A stretch of 64,000 nucleotides of DNA from Sphingobium chlorophenolicum (GCF_000722875.1 NZ_JFHR01000019.1:1-64000); one strand, 5' to 3'; positions 17,025 through 27,530 are shown, counted from the stretch's first letter. Notes: generated by a model not told the origin, from the sequence alone. Program-made: numbers and translations.

Positions 17025-17552
17025 TCAGCCTTCCACCTTGACGTGCTTGGGGGCAGCTTCGTTCAGGATGCGCAGGATCTTCTTGAGCGCGCTCGGTTCG
17101 TCGGTTTCCTCCATCGCCGCGAGTTCGCGGGCGAGGCGGCTGGACGCGGCTTCGAAAATCTGCCGTTCCGAATAGCTCTGTTCCGGCTGGTCGTCGGCGC
17201 GGAACAGGTCGCGGGTCACTTCGGCGATCGACACCAGGTCGCCCGAATTGATTTTCGCTTCATATTCCTGGGCGCGGCGCGACCACATGGTGCGCTTCAC
17301 CTTGGGCTTGCCCTTCAGCGTCTCGACCGCTTCCTCCAGCGTCTTGTTGGAGGACAGCTTGCGCATGCCGACGCCTTCGGCCTTGTTGGTGGGCACGCGG
17401 AGCGTCATCCGCTCCTTTTCGAAGCGGAGCACGTAAAGCTCCAGCTCCATGCCCGCAATCTGCTCCTTCTGAAGCTCTATGACGCGGCCAACGCCATGCT
17501 TGGGGTAAACAACATAATCACCTACGTCAAAGGACAGCGCCTTGGCAGCCAT
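17025..17552 (-). CDS. carD: CarD-family transcription regulator
   Basis: CarD-family proteins bind RNA polymerase beta subunit and stabilise open promoter complexes. The 175-residue product has the N-terminal RNA-polymerase-interacting Tudor-like domain (DVGDYVVYPKHGVGRVIEL, residues 8-60) and the helical DNA-interacting C-terminal domain with MWSRRAQEYEAKI. I start at MAAKALSF (17552), preceded by GAAAGG; an upstream ATG at 17567 adds five codons. Its 280-base upstream gap contains an inverted repeat. It is the last gene of the minus-strand series after fdxA. Confidence 0.96.
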   Translation of the reverse strand: MAAKALSFDVGDYVVYPKHGVGRVIELQKEQIAGMELELYVLRFEKERMTLRVPTNKAEGVGMRKLSSNKTLEEAVETLKGKPKVKRTMWSRRAQEYEAKINSGDLVSIAEVTRDLFRADDQPEQSYSERQIFEAASSRLARELAAMEETDEPSALKKILRILNEAAPKHVKVEG

Positions 17553-17587
17553 TTGAAACCTTTCCATTATTCCGGGAGGAGCGGTGG

Positions 17588-17610
17588 CGTTCGCCTTGCA
17601 AGTGCGAACG
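17588..17610. promoter_or_regulatory. Inverted repeat in the carD leader region
   Basis: CGTTCGC (17588-17594) and GCGAACG (17604-17610) are perfect inverted copies separated by nine bases, about 36 bases upstream of the carD start. It could be an operator or a leader hairpin. The rest of the 17,553-17,834 gap shows no gene I can support. Confidence 0.35.
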
Positions 17611-17834
17611 GATGCACGAGCCGAGGGGGATGCGGCGCCACCATCAAATCATCAGGCATTTATCTCCGTAGCGGACGCGACCATGTCCACCTGTTGGCGA
17701 CTATTTAGCAGATTCGTAACAAAATTGCCACCCCTGGACACAAAATCCGGGAGTGGGCAGGGAAATAAACCGCAACAGCTTGTTGCCGGGGGCAGCCCTG
17801 GCGCTGGTGGCGCGCTGCGCTGCGCTGCGGCGGA

Positions 17835-18173
17835 TCAGCTACCGGCGCCGGGTTCGGGCGAGAAGAATTGTTCGAACTTGTTTTCGACGCCCTTCATGTC
17901 GTCGGCATCGGCGGGCGCATCACCCTTGACGGTGATGTTCGGCCATTCGGCGGAGAATTTCGTGTTGAGCTCCAGCCATTTTTCAAGGCCGTTCTCCGTA
18001 TCGGGCAGGATCGCCTCCGCCGGGCATTCCGGTTCGCACACGCCGCAGTCGATGCACTCGTTCGGGTTGATGACCAGCATATTTTCGCCCTCGTAGAAAC
18101 AGTCCACGGGGCAAACCTCGACGCAATCCATATATTTGCAGCGGATGCAGTTATCGGTCACGACGTAGGTCAT
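17835..18173 (-). CDS. fdxA: Seven-iron ferredoxin FdxA
   Basis: The 112-residue protein has the classic FdxA cysteine pattern: [18 protein letters not shown] in the first 30 residues and [16 protein letters not shown] after it, binding one [3Fe-4S] and one [4Fe-4S] cluster. It is a soluble electron carrier. It follows the S4-domain gene on the same strand by about 100 bases and precedes carD; this order is one I associate with sphingomonads and related alphaproteobacteria, although no common pathway is known. Confidence 0.98.
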   Translation of the reverse strand: MTYVVTDNCIRCKYMDCVEVCPVDCFYEGENMLVINPNECIDCGVCEPECPAEAILPDTENGLEKWLELNTKFSAEWPNITVKGDAPADADDMKGVENKFEQFFSPEPGAGS

Positions 18174-18276
18174 GGGTCAGCACTCTTGGGATAAGGACAA
18201 TCGGCGCCCTGCTATGCGCGGTCGCAGCGAAGGTCAATGAGGATAATGTTGGGGCGCAGGTAGCGGGCTTTTTCCG

Positions 18277-18573
18277 TCAGGCGCCGACCGTCAGTTCCTC
18301 ATAGCAGGATTGGGCTTCGGGGGCGGGGCCACGGCGGCCGGGAAGCTGGAGGATGCGGACGACGCGCACGCCGCTGGGGTGAGGGAAGGTGATGAGGTCG
18401 CCCGCCCGCACAGGAGAATGGGAGCGTTCGATGCGGCGGCCGTTCAGGCGGATATGGCCGTCCTCCGCCATTTTCTGGGCGACCGAGCGGCTCTTCGCGA
18501 GGCGCGCGAACCAGAGGAACTTGTCGATGCGCAGGCTTGGCCCATGGGCCGACGCCGTGCCCGCGTCAGCCAT
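18277..18573 (-). CDS. S4-domain RNA-binding protein (Hsp15-like)
   Basis: The 98-residue protein is essentially one S4 RNA-binding domain (SLRIDKFLWFARLAKSRSVAQKMAEDGHIRLNG begins it), similar to Hsp15/HslR, which binds free 50S subunits carrying nascent chains after stalled translation. Its ATG lies within the end of the helicase gene: ATGGCTGA contains both the start of this gene and the stop of the helicase, an eight-base overlap that suggests translational coupling. Function by homology only. Confidence 0.9.
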   Translation of the reverse strand: MADAGTASAHGPSLRIDKFLWFARLAKSRSVAQKMAEDGHIRLNGRRIERSHSPVRAGDLITFPHPSGVRVVRILQLPGRRGPAPEAQSCYEELTVGA

Positions 18574-21241
18574 TGCGGCCCAGCAGTTCGGCGAGACCCG
18601 CGAAGGCGTGGTTGCCGGTGGGCGCCGGGCCTGACGAGGCGGCGGGGCGGGGCGGTCGGTCGCCGCGCGGCTTGCCCTGGGGCTTGCCGGCCGCCGGAGC
18701 GCCGCGCTTGTCGCCGCGCTGCTGCTGATGGGGCCGGGGCTTCTGGCGGCCGCGGAAGACCCAGTTGGGGCCGCCTTCTTCGGGCGCTTCCACGGGACGA
18801 AAACCGGCCAGGCGCATCAGTTGGAGGAAGGCTTCTTCCGACAGGCCGAGGGAGACGATCTGCGGGCTTTGCGCGGTGAAGGCTTCATTCTTGGCTATGG
18901 CTTCATGGGCGGTGCGGGCCATGCGTTCGGCCATGTCGATGCGCAGCATCTGGTCGCCGAAGCCGCGGAAACCGGCGATGCGGGCGCCCATCTGATCGAA
19001 CTTCTCGCCCGCCGGGATCAGGGTGAGGCCGGGGCCAGGCAGCGGTAGGCACGGCTTGGCCATGCGGGCGGCGAGCAGGGCGGCGCGCCAGCGGGCGGAG
19101 CCGGGCTTGAGCAGGCCGGGATGGTAGATGTCGAGGACGCCGATATCGATGCCTGCGCGGCGCAGCAGGTGGCGCTGGTCCTTGTCGAGATGGCCGAGTG
19201 CCGAATCGAGATCGGTGCGCGCGATCACGCCCCCCGCATCGGCCAGTTGCGCGAAGACGGCGCGGACGACGGCGGGAACTTCGGGGTCGGCGCTGCTCGC
19301 GACCATCTTGGCGAGGGGAAGGAGATGCTTTTCCTTTTGCGCGTCGAACCATGTGGCGATGCGGGTCGCGATCTGCTTCTGCACGTCCTGGCCCAGGGCA
19401 AGGAGCGCGCGGTCCAGCCGGATTTCAGGGGCCAGCAGCGCGGAGCCGCCATGCAGGCTCGCCACCGCATTGCCCTGCCAGCTTATGCCGGGGGCCTGAC
19501 CCGCTTCGTCCGTGAGCGCGAAATCAGTATCGGGCGCGCTCAGTAATTCGTCAGCCTTCACTCGCAATATCCTTCCAAGGCGGCGTTCAGCGGCCGCCAG
19601 CAGCATCTTCCTGTCCTGATGCCGGGTAGCGGGATCGACCGAGAAACGAAATCCGTCAAGTCGCCCGATCGTCTCGCCATCGACGCAGACTGTCCCATCC
19701 GGCTCTATATCGACCGGCAGGTTGGCCGCGCTCTGGCCGATATCCCTTAGCAGAACCGTGGTGCGCCGGTCCACGAAACGCTGCGTCAAGGCGGCGTGGA
19801 GGGCATCGGACAGCTTTTCCTCGAGGGCGCGGGTGCGCTCCGCCATTTCCGCCGGATGGGCGAGCCAGTCGGCGCGATGGGCGATGTAGGACCATGTGCG
19901 CGCCGCCGCGATCCGGCCCGAAAGCGTGTCGATGTCGCCCTGCACCGAATCGAGTCGGGCGATCTGCTGCGCGAACCAGTCGCGGGGGATGTGGCCCGTC
20001 CCTTCGGACAGGAAGCGCCAGATGCGGTTGACGGCGCGGGCATGATGTTCCGCGCCCAGCTTCTGGAAATCGGGCAGGCCGCAGGCGGCCCAGAGGCGTT
20101 CAACCTGTTTCTTCCCCCTGGCGCGTTCGATGACGATGGGGTCGTCGGCCAGGCGTTTGAGCACCGACAGGTCCACCGCTTCGGGGGCGGCGCGCAATTC
20201 CGGGCGTTCGGGCTTCTGTTCAAGATCGAAGAGCAGATGGTCCAGCCGGTCGGTGCGCGGCGTGCCGTTGCGCCAGAAAAGCTGTTCCACCGGGGGGAAG
20301 CGATGGGCCTCTATGGCTTCTATCTCTTCGGGGGTGAAGGCGGCGTCGCCATCTTCATGGCCCAGGCTGCCGAAGGTGCCGTCCTTGTGGTGGCGACCGG
20401 CGCGGCCCGCGATCTGGGCCATTTCGCTGACGGTCAGGCGGCGGGTGCGGCGGCCGTCGAACTTGCGGAGGGAGGCGAAGGCGACATGGGCGACGTCCAG
20501 GTTCAGCCCCATGCCGATGGCGTCTGTGGCGACCAGATAATCGACCTCTCCGTTCAGGAACATCTGCACCTGCGCGTTGCGGGTGCGGGGGGACAGCGCG
20601 CCCATCACCACCGCCGCGCCGCCCCGGAAGCGGCGGAGCATTTCGGCCACCGCGTAAACCTCTTCGGCGGAGAAGGCGACGATGGCGGATCGCTTGGGCA
20701 GGCGGGAGAGCTTCTTCGCGCCCGCATAGCTGAGGGTGGAGAAGCGGGGGCGGCCGATGATCTCCGCATCGGGGACCAGCGCCTTGACCAAGCGGCCGAT
20801 GCTGGCGGAGCCGAGGATCATCGTTTCCTCCCGCCCCCGCGCCCTGAGGAGCCGGTCGGTGAAGATATGGCCGCGCTCCGGGTCTGCACCGAGTTGGGCT
20901 TCGTCCAGCGCGACGAAGGCATAATCCTTCAGGCCCTCCTGCGCAGGTTCGCGGCCCCCGCCTATCGGCATCGATTCCGCCGTGCAGAGGAAATAGCGGG
21001 CGCCGGGGGGCACGATCTTTTCCTCGCCGGTGATGAGGGCGACCTGCTGCGGTCCCTTCATGCCGACCACCCGGTCATAGACTTCCCGCGCCAGCAGGCG
21101 CAGCGGGAAGCCCATCATGCCGGAGCTGTGGCCGCACATGCGTTCGACCGCGAGGTGAGTCTTGCCGGTGTTGGTGGGGCCCAGAACGGCGGTGACGGGC
21201 GAGCGGGCGAATAGGGCCATGACCCCCATTATGTCGGGCAT
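18566..21241 (-). CDS. SUV3-like DExH RNA helicase
   Basis: This 891-residue helicase resembles mitochondrial SUV3, the RNA-degradosome helicase. It shows Walker A GPTNTGKTH (21-29), a DEAQ box (VALDEAQLGADPERGH), motif III-like LGSAS, and helicase motifs V-VI (VATDAIGMGLNLD and QIAGRAGRH). A long helical C-terminal half follows, and a Gly/Pro/Arg/Lys-rich tail (last about 45 residues) may bind RNA. The start could also be the ATG seven codons later. It heads the minus-strand run with the S4 gene and fdxA. An RNA turnover or ribosome-rescue role is inferred. Confidence 0.92.
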   Translation of the reverse strand: MPDIMGVMALFARSPVTAVLGPTNTGKTHLAVERMCGHSSGMMGFPLRLLAREVYDRVVGMKGPQQVALITGEEKIVPPGARYFLCTAESMPIGGGREPAQEGLKDYAFVALDEAQLGADPERGHIFTDRLLRARGREETMILGSASIGRLVKALVPDAEIIGRPRFSTLSYAGAKKLSRLPKRSAIVAFSAEEVYAVAEMLRRFRGGAAVVMGALSPRTRNAQVQMFLNGEVDYLVATDAIGMGLNLDVAHVAFASLRKFDGRRTRRLTVSEMAQIAGRAGRHHKDGTFGSLGHEDGDAAFTPEEIEAIEAHRFPPVEQLFWRNGTPRTDRLDHLLFDLEQKPERPELRAAPEAVDLSVLKRLADDPIVIERARGKKQVERLWAACGLPDFQKLGAEHHARAVNRIWRFLSEGTGHIPRDWFAQQIARLDSVQGDIDTLSGRIAAARTWSYIAHRADWLAHPAEMAERTRALEEKLSDALHAALTQRFVDRRTTVLLRDIGQSAANLPVDIEPDGTVCVDGETIGRLDGFRFSVDPATRHQDRKMLLAAAERRLGRILRVKADELLSAPDTDFALTDEAGQAPGISWQGNAVASLHGGSALLAPEIRLDRALLALGQDVQKQIATRIATWFDAQKEKHLLPLAKMVASSADPEVPAVVRAVFAQLADAGGVIARTDLDSALGHLDKDQRHLLRRAGIDIGVLDIYHPGLLKPGSARWRAALLAARMAKPCLPLPGPGLTLIPAGEKFDQMGARIAGFRGFGDQMLRIDMAERMARTAHEAIAKNEAFTAQSPQIVSLGLSEEAFLQLMRLAGFRPVEAPEEGGPNWVFRGRQKPRPHQQQRGDKRGAPAAGKPQGKPRGDRPPRPAASSGPAPTGNHAFAGLAELLGRNG

Positions 21242-21458
21242 GGCGGAAGGAAGGGCAAGGGGAAAGGCAAAGGGAAAGGCAGGTAAATCGGCATGTCGGC
21301 CCGCTGCGGGGCATCGGTCGGTCCTGCGGCACGTCCGGCCGCAGGAAAAGGGTTAAAAAAGCCGTCTTTATTTGACTTTAACCTTATGCCTTTACAGGAT
21401 CGGGGAAGAACGCGCGGCGGGGGTCGTGGCGTAAATCGCCCTGGGGGCCAGTTTTACC

Positions 21459-22985
21459 GTGTTTCATGGCAGTCAGATCAACGCCCAGCAGGGGGGCGCC
21501 GCCGCGTCCCTATGGCTGACTGACTCCATCCGCGATGCCGGGTCGGTCGAAGATCGGCGCGGCTGGCGTGAGAAGGTGCGCGACTGGGCCGAGGATGTCG
21601 AGCTTGTCCCCGACCTCGGCCAGCGGGTGGGCAGTTTCATCTGGTTCCGGGGGCTTGCCACCTGTTTCGGCCTGTGCGCGGCGGCGCTGTACTTGTCGCC
21701 CGGCTTCCATGCTTTGCCGGGCGAGCCGCAGCCGCTGATGGTATCCCGGCAATTCGACGAAGTGCGCAGCCAGATGATCACGCCGCTCGCCATGGGGGCG
21801 GACAGCGGGCGGCGCATGGGGCCGACCGACGCCGTGCAGCCGCTGCGCGAGACGCCGGAGCGGCCGCAGATCGAGTTGCGGGCGCAGATCGGCGGGAGCG
21901 ATTCGCTGGGCCGGGCGCTGGCGCGGGCCGGGGTAGGCGGCGGCGACGTGGCGACGGTGATGAGCCTTGTGTCCGGCGATGTCGGCGCGGGCATGAAGCC
22001 GGGAACGCCGCTGGACATCGTGCTGGGCCGCCGGGCGAGCCGGGATATGCCGCGTCCGCTGGACAGGCTGGCCTTCAGGGCGCGGCTGGACCTGGGGATA
22101 GAGGTTTCGCGGGTCGGCGGGGCGTTGCAGGTGCAGCGGACGGCTATCCATGTCGACAATACGCCGCTGCGCATCCAGGGCGTGGTGGGCGAGAGCCTCT
22201 ATCATTCGGCGCGGGCCGCCGGGGCGCCGCCCAAGGCGATACAGGCATTTCTGCGCGTCGTCGCGCAACAGGTCGACCTGGGGTCGATCTCTGCGGGTGA
22301 CCGCTATGACATCGTCACCGAATATCGCCGCGCTGATACGGGCGACGTAGAGGTGGGCGACCTGCTGTTCGCCGGGCTGCACCGGGCCAGCGGGCGCGGC
22401 ATCGACATGCTGAAATGGAACAGCGACGGACGGACCCAGTGGTTCGAGGCGTCGGGCGTCGGCCAGCGGCGGGGCGTGCTGTCCGCGCCGGTGGCCGGGC
22501 GCATGTCATCCAGCTTCGGCATGCGGCGGCACCCGATATTGGGCTATACGCGGATGCATGCGGGGATCGACTTCGCGGCCGCCTATGGATCGCCCATCTA
22601 TGCGGCGACGGACGGCGTTGTGTCCTATGCCGGGCGGCATGGCGGGCATGGCAATTATGTGCGGGTGGAACATGGCGGGGGCCTCGCCACCGGCTATGCG
22701 CATATGAGCCGGATCGCGGCGGCGCCGGGGCAGCGGGTGCGGCAGGGGCAGGTGATCGGCTATGTCGGGTCGTCGGGCCTGTCGACCGGGCCGCATCTTC
22801 ATTATGAACTGTATCGCAACGGGCAGACGATCAATCCGCTGTCGGTTCGCTTTACGACCACGGCGCAACTGGCCGGGCGGGAACTGGCGGCTTTCCGGGC
22901 GCGGCTGGCGGCGTTGAAGAGCCTGCGGGTGGGATTGCCCGTGCAGGTGGTCCAAAAGCAGGGACCGGCGGCGACCGGGAAATAG
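21459..22985 (+). CDS. M23-family peptidoglycan peptidase, membrane anchored
   Basis: The 508-residue protein has a cytoplasmic N terminus, one transmembrane helix (about 66-86, GLATCFGLCAAALYLSPG), a periplasmic linker domain, and a C-terminal M23 metallopeptidase domain. The zinc ligands are visible in HPILGYTRMHAGIDFAA (His and Asp) and in HLHYELY (the HxH). Such enzymes cleave peptide cross-links in peptidoglycan or activate amidases during growth and division. The start follows a long AT-containing leader (21,242-21,458) shared divergently with the SUV3-like gene; other starts are possible. Confidence 0.9.
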   Translation: MFHGSQINAQQGGAAASLWLTDSIRDAGSVEDRRGWREKVRDWAEDVELVPDLGQRVGSFIWFRGLATCFGLCAAALYLSPGFHALPGEPQPLMVSRQFDEVRSQMITPLAMGADSGRRMGPTDAVQPLRETPERPQIELRAQIGGSDSLGRALARAGVGGGDVATVMSLVSGDVGAGMKPGTPLDIVLGRRASRDMPRPLDRLAFRARLDLGIEVSRVGGALQVQRTAIHVDNTPLRIQGVVGESLYHSARAAGAPPKAIQAFLRVVAQQVDLGSISAGDRYDIVTEYRRADTGDVEVGDLLFAGLHRASGRGIDMLKWNSDGRTQWFEASGVGQRRGVLSAPVAGRMSSSFGMRRHPILGYTRMHAGIDFAAAYGSPIYAATDGVVSYAGRHGGHGNYVRVEHGGGLATGYAHMSRIAAAPGQRVRQGQVIGYVGSSGLSTGPHLHYELYRNGQTINPLSVRFTTTAQLAGRELAAFRARLAALKSLRVGLPVQVVQKQGPAATGK

Positions 22986-23021
22986 CTTTCCGGTGCGGGT
23001 TCGCTCGGCTAACGGGCGAAT

Positions 23022-23819
23022 ATGAGCGCTCCGGTTTCCGACATCACTGCGATCCTGCTGGCCGGGTGGCGGCCCGTTCCCGATCCCCTGGCCGTGGCCG
23101 CGGGCGTGGCGGCGAAGCCGCTGGCGCCGGTCGCGGGCGAGGCGATGATCAACTATCCGGCGCGGACCTTGCTGGCGCATCCGGCGATCGGGCGGGTGAT
23201 CGTTCTGACGCAGGCGCCGGAATTGTTCGCGGACGATCCGGCCACGGCTTGGCTGGCGGAGCATCCCAAGGTGCGGTTCGAAAAGAGCGGAGGCGGGATT
23301 GCGTCGTCGCTGACGGCTTTGCTGGATCGTGCGGATTTGTCCTTTCCGCTGCTGATGACCACGGCGGATCATGTGCTGCTGAACGCGGCGATGCTCGACC
23401 AGATGGCGCGGGAAGCGTCCGGGGCCGACATTGCCGTCGCCATGGTGGAGCGGGCGACATTGCTGGCGCGCTATCCGGGGTCGCGGCGGACGTGGCTGAA
23501 ATTTCGCGACGGCTGGTGGTCGGGGGCGAATATCTTCTGGTTCGGCAGCGGGAAAGCGCGGCCGGTGATCGCGCTGTGGCAGGAGGTCGAGCAGGACCGG
23601 AAGAAGGGGTGGAAGATTTTGTCCGCCTTCGGTCCCTTGACGTTGCTGGGGGCGGTGCTGCGGATAGCCACGCTGCGCGGGGGAATCGCGCGGGTGGGGC
23701 GGCGGTTCGGCCTGACGGCGCGGCTGGTGGCGATGGAGAAGGCGGAGGCCTGCATCGATGCGGACAAGCCGGACGATGTGGTGCTGATCGAGGCGATTTT
23801 GGCTGACGCAGCCGAATAG
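23022..23819 (+). CDS. MobA-like nucleotidyltransferase-fold protein
   Basis: The 265-residue protein has the Rossmann-like NTP-transferase fold: an opening strand ITAILLAGWRP, a KPLAPVAGEAMI segment, and an MTTADHVLL acidic motif at about residue 110. The usual glycine-rich GGxGxR loop is replaced by GWRPVPDP, so nucleotide binding may differ. The C-terminal half carries a hydrophobic stretch (FGPLTLLGAVLRIATL) that might associate with membrane. The substrate is unknown; a sugar- or alcohol-phosphate is typical of the fold. It follows the M23 gene by 36 bases and may share its transcript. Confidence 0.75.
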   Translation: MSAPVSDITAILLAGWRPVPDPLAVAAGVAAKPLAPVAGEAMINYPARTLLAHPAIGRVIVLTQAPELFADDPATAWLAEHPKVRFEKSGGGIASSLTALLDRADLSFPLLMTTADHVLLNAAMLDQMAREASGADIAVAMVERATLLARYPGSRRTWLKFRDGWWSGANIFWFGSGKARPVIALWQEVEQDRKKGWKILSAFGPLTLLGAVLRIATLRGGIARVGRRFGLTARLVAMEKAEACIDADKPDDVVLIEAILADAAE

Positions 23820-23827
23820 AGCTTTCG

Positions 23828-23851
23828 TGTTCCTGCGCAGGCAGGAGCACG
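23828..23851. repeat. Family A palindrome, single hairpin
   Basis: TGTTCCTG and CAGGAGCA face each other around GCGCAGG between the convergent nucleotidyltransferase and ArsR-type genes. The stem matches the GTTCCTGC/GCAGGAAC repeats at 27531 and 48450. It may serve as a terminator. Confidence 0.6.
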
Positions 23852-23868
23852 TTGTTCAATACTCTCGA

Positions 23869-24216
23869 TTAGTAGCCGCCCAGATCCTCCAGCGCGGTGA
23901 AGCGCTGCGACCAGAGCGCGCCATAGACCGCCATCCACTGGACGACCGGGGCCAGCCCCTTGGCGCGGGCGGTGTAATAGGTTTCGCGGCCGGACCTGCG
24001 GGCCGTCACGAGGCTGGCGCGTTTCAGCTTGCCGAGGTGGCGGGACACCATGGGTTGCGATACGCCGGAAATGGCCGTCAGCGCGTGGACGCTTTGTTCC
24101 CCCTCGCGCACCAGATATTCCAGCAATGCCCGCCGGGTGGCGTCGGACAGGGCCTTGAAAAGTTCGTCGCAGGAGGCCGATCGATCCCCCCTTGGAATAT
24201 GGTCTGTCATCGCCAT
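23869..24216 (-). CDS. ArsR/SmtB-family winged-helix regulator
   Basis: The 115-residue protein is a single winged-helix domain: LFKALSDATRRALLEYLVREGEQSVHAL, then SQPMVSRHLGKLKRASLV as the recognition helix, and RRSGRETYYTA as the wing. The metal-binding ELCVCDL motif of ArsR is absent, so it is more like the SdpR/autorepressor branch than a metal sensor. Its targets are not evident. It diverges from ccrM across a 283-base region but there is no evidence that it controls it. Confidence 0.85.
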   Translation of the reverse strand: MAMTDHIPRGDRSASCDELFKALSDATRRALLEYLVREGEQSVHALTAISGVSQPMVSRHLGKLKRASLVTARRSGRETYYTARAKGLAPVVQWMAVYGALWSQRFTALEDLGGY

Positions 24217-24278
24217 CCCATAATCGAACGGTTATGAAATGGTCAAGCGGAGGGCCTTCTGGACGCCTGCAAACGGCG

Positions 24279-25639
<1,361 letters not shown>

Positions 25640-25867
25640 GCAGAGGACACATTCAAGACTCGCCTGCTGAGAGGTTGGGGAGATCGTGCACTTCTTAATT
25701 CGTCCATCAGGTGATGGGGAGGGACGAACAGAGGCATGTGACTCTCTTCCACGGCGGAAGGAGGGCGCGGCCCTTCATCCGATCCATCATTCCGTTTCCG
25801 CATCGACGGCAACTTTCCGTCGGTTCCGCTGGTTGATCCTGCAACGGCAACTGACAGGAGACGTCCC

Positions 25868-26050
25868 ATGGGTGAATTGACCGATAAGGCCAAGGCGGCA
25901 GGCAACAAGGCGGCGGGGGGCGTCAAGGAAGCCGTCGGCAAGAACCGGCGCGATCCCGATCTGGCGGCGGAAGGCCAGGCGCAGAAGGCCAAGGGTACGG
26001 TTCAGGACATCAAAGGCTCCGTGAAGGGAGCGCTCGGCGACAAGATCTGA
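25868..26050 (+). CDS. CsbD-family stress protein
   Basis: The 60-residue, lysine- and alanine-rich protein (MGELTDKAKAAGNKAAGGVKE ... KGSVKGALGDKI pattern in two short repeats) belongs to the CsbD family. These are small disordered or helical proteins commonly induced by the general stress response. An AGGAG site precedes the ATG by seven bases. The 228-base gap before it (25,640-25,867) has no other gene I can support, and a clear general-stress sigma factor promoter could not be picked out with confidence. Confidence 0.9.
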   Translation: MGELTDKAKAAGNKAAGGVKEAVGKNRRDPDLAAEGQAQKAKGTVQDIKGSVKGALGDKI

Positions 26051-26068
26051 TCGGCGCGCTACGCCATG

Positions 26069-26100
26069 AAAAAAGGCCTCGCCGTTCGGCGGGGCCTTTG
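26069..26100 (+). terminator. Rho-independent terminator after csbD
   Basis: AAAGGCCTCGCC and GGCGGGGCCTTT form a near-perfect 12-base stem around GTTC, preceded by an A-run and followed by TTTGCTG. It lies 20 bases after the csbD stop. Confidence 0.85.
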
Positions 26101-26177
26101 CTGTGTCAGTGGACTGATACGCCTCTTGCCGGACGTGTCCTTTCATGCTCCTGTCGGGGGCAGCAAGGGAGATTTCC

Positions 26178-27500
26178 ATGTTTGATCGGCGGACCATATT
26201 GGCGGGCGCTACGGCATCGCTGGCCTTTTCCACGCGACTCGCCGGGCAGACATTGCCGCCGCAGGGCTTTGCCACGCCTGCCGGGACATCGCCTTTCGCC
26301 CCCGACATATTCCGCGAGCGCCGCCGCCGCGTCATGGAGGTGCTGAAGGACGGCGTCGCGGTTGTTTATGGCGCGGGGCCGGTGGAAAGCGCCGCCGCCG
26401 TCGCGCCGCCCTTCGTGCAGGATGGCGATTTCGCCTGGCTGACCGGCATTGTCGACGAACCCGGCGCGATCCTGGTGATAGCGCCTGCGGAGCGGACCGT
26501 CAGGGAATGGCTGCTCCTGCCCTCCCGCGATCAGGAGGCGGAACGATGGGAAGTGGAGCGGCTGCCGCTGGGCACGGAATTGGAGCGGCGCACCGGCTTT
26601 GCCCGCGTGGCGCGGAGCGGCGGGCTTGGCAGTCTGGTCACGACCTTGGCCGAACGTTCCAAGACGCTGCATTTCCTGGGGCCTATCGTCAGCGCCTCCG
26701 CGCCGGTGCCCCAGGTGCTGGAGCTTTATGGGAAGGTGATGCAGCGGGTGCCGGGCGTATCGATCAAGGATGAGAGCGGCCTGCTGCCGTCGCTTCGCAT
26801 CGTCAAGGAACCCCGCGAACTGGAACTGATCCGCAAGGCGACGGCGGCGACGGCGCGGGGCCATATCGCCGCGATGAAGCAGGCGCGGCCGGGCATGACC
26901 GAACGGCAGTTGAAGGCGATCTTGGAGGATGGCTTCCGCGCCGGGGGCGGGGAGGGGCTGGCCTATGACAGCATCGTCGCCACCGGGCGCAACGCGGCTT
27001 CGCTCCATTATACCGGGGGTGGCGGAGTGATCGGGAGTAACGATCTGATCCTGATCGATGCGGCGGCTTCGGTTGGCGGCTATGCCAGCGATGTGACGCG
27101 GACCTTTCCGGCGAGCGGCAGGTTCACGCCGGAGCAGCGCGCGTCCTACGAACTGGTGCTGGCGGCGCAGGCGGCGGCCGTCGCGAGGCTGAAGGCCGGG
27201 GTCTATTATGAGGATCTGGTGGAGGCCGCGAAGGACGTGTTTCGCAAGGCGGGGCGGGTCGATGATTTTACCCATGGGCTGGGCCATCTGGTCGGGCTGG
27301 ACGTCCATGACGTGGGCGATATGTCGAAGCCTTTGCCGGCGGGGGCCGTGATCACGGTGGAGCCGGGGCTTTATGTCCAGTCCGCCAATTATGGCATCCG
27401 GATCGAGGATTTATACCTGATCACCCAGAATGGATCGCAGCGTTTGAGCGAGGGCATTCCGCGGACGGTGGAGGAGGTTGAGGCGGCGATGGGGCGTTGA
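26178..27500 (+). CDS. Tat-exported M24 metallopeptidase (Xaa-Pro aminopeptidase-like)
   Basis: The 440-residue protein starts with a probable twin-arginine signal (FDRRTILAGATASLAF). It continues with a creatinase-type N-terminal domain and a pita-bread M24 domain. The metal ligands can be seen as Asp in LIDAAAS, Asp in SDVTRTF, His in FTHGLGHLVG, Glu in VEPGLY and Glu in IRIEDLY. It probably removes N-terminal residues preceding proline from peptides in the periplasm. I start at ATG 26178, behind AAGGGAG; a more distal ATG at 26145 would hide the signal peptide. Confidence 0.92.
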   Translation: MFDRRTILAGATASLAFSTRLAGQTLPPQGFATPAGTSPFAPDIFRERRRRVMEVLKDGVAVVYGAGPVESAAAVAPPFVQDGDFAWLTGIVDEPGAILVIAPAERTVREWLLLPSRDQEAERWEVERLPLGTELERRTGFARVARSGGLGSLVTTLAERSKTLHFLGPIVSASAPVPQVLELYGKVMQRVPGVSIKDESGLLPSLRIVKEPRELELIRKATAATARGHIAAMKQARPGMTERQLKAILEDGFRAGGGEGLAYDSIVATGRNAASLHYTGGGGVIGSNDLILIDAAASVGGYASDVTRTFPASGRFTPEQRASYELVLAAQAAAVARLKAGVYYEDLVEAAKDVFRKAGRVDDFTHGLGHLVGLDVHDVGDMSKPLPAGAVITVEPGLYVQSANYGIRIEDLYLITQNGSQRLSEGIPRTVEEVEAAMGR

Positions 27501-27530
27501 GTTCGCGTCTGGTTCGGAGGGTTGAACTGG

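Noticed and set aside
19796..21214. 472-codon plus-strand frame opposite the SUV3-like helicase
   Set aside because: Antisense shadow with Gly/Ala/Glu-rich sequence and no fold signature.
25640..25867. General-stress (EcfG) promoter for csbD
   Set aside because: A GGCAAC with 16-base spacing to TGGTT resembles the GGAAC-N16-CGTT pattern only loosely; not enough to annotate.
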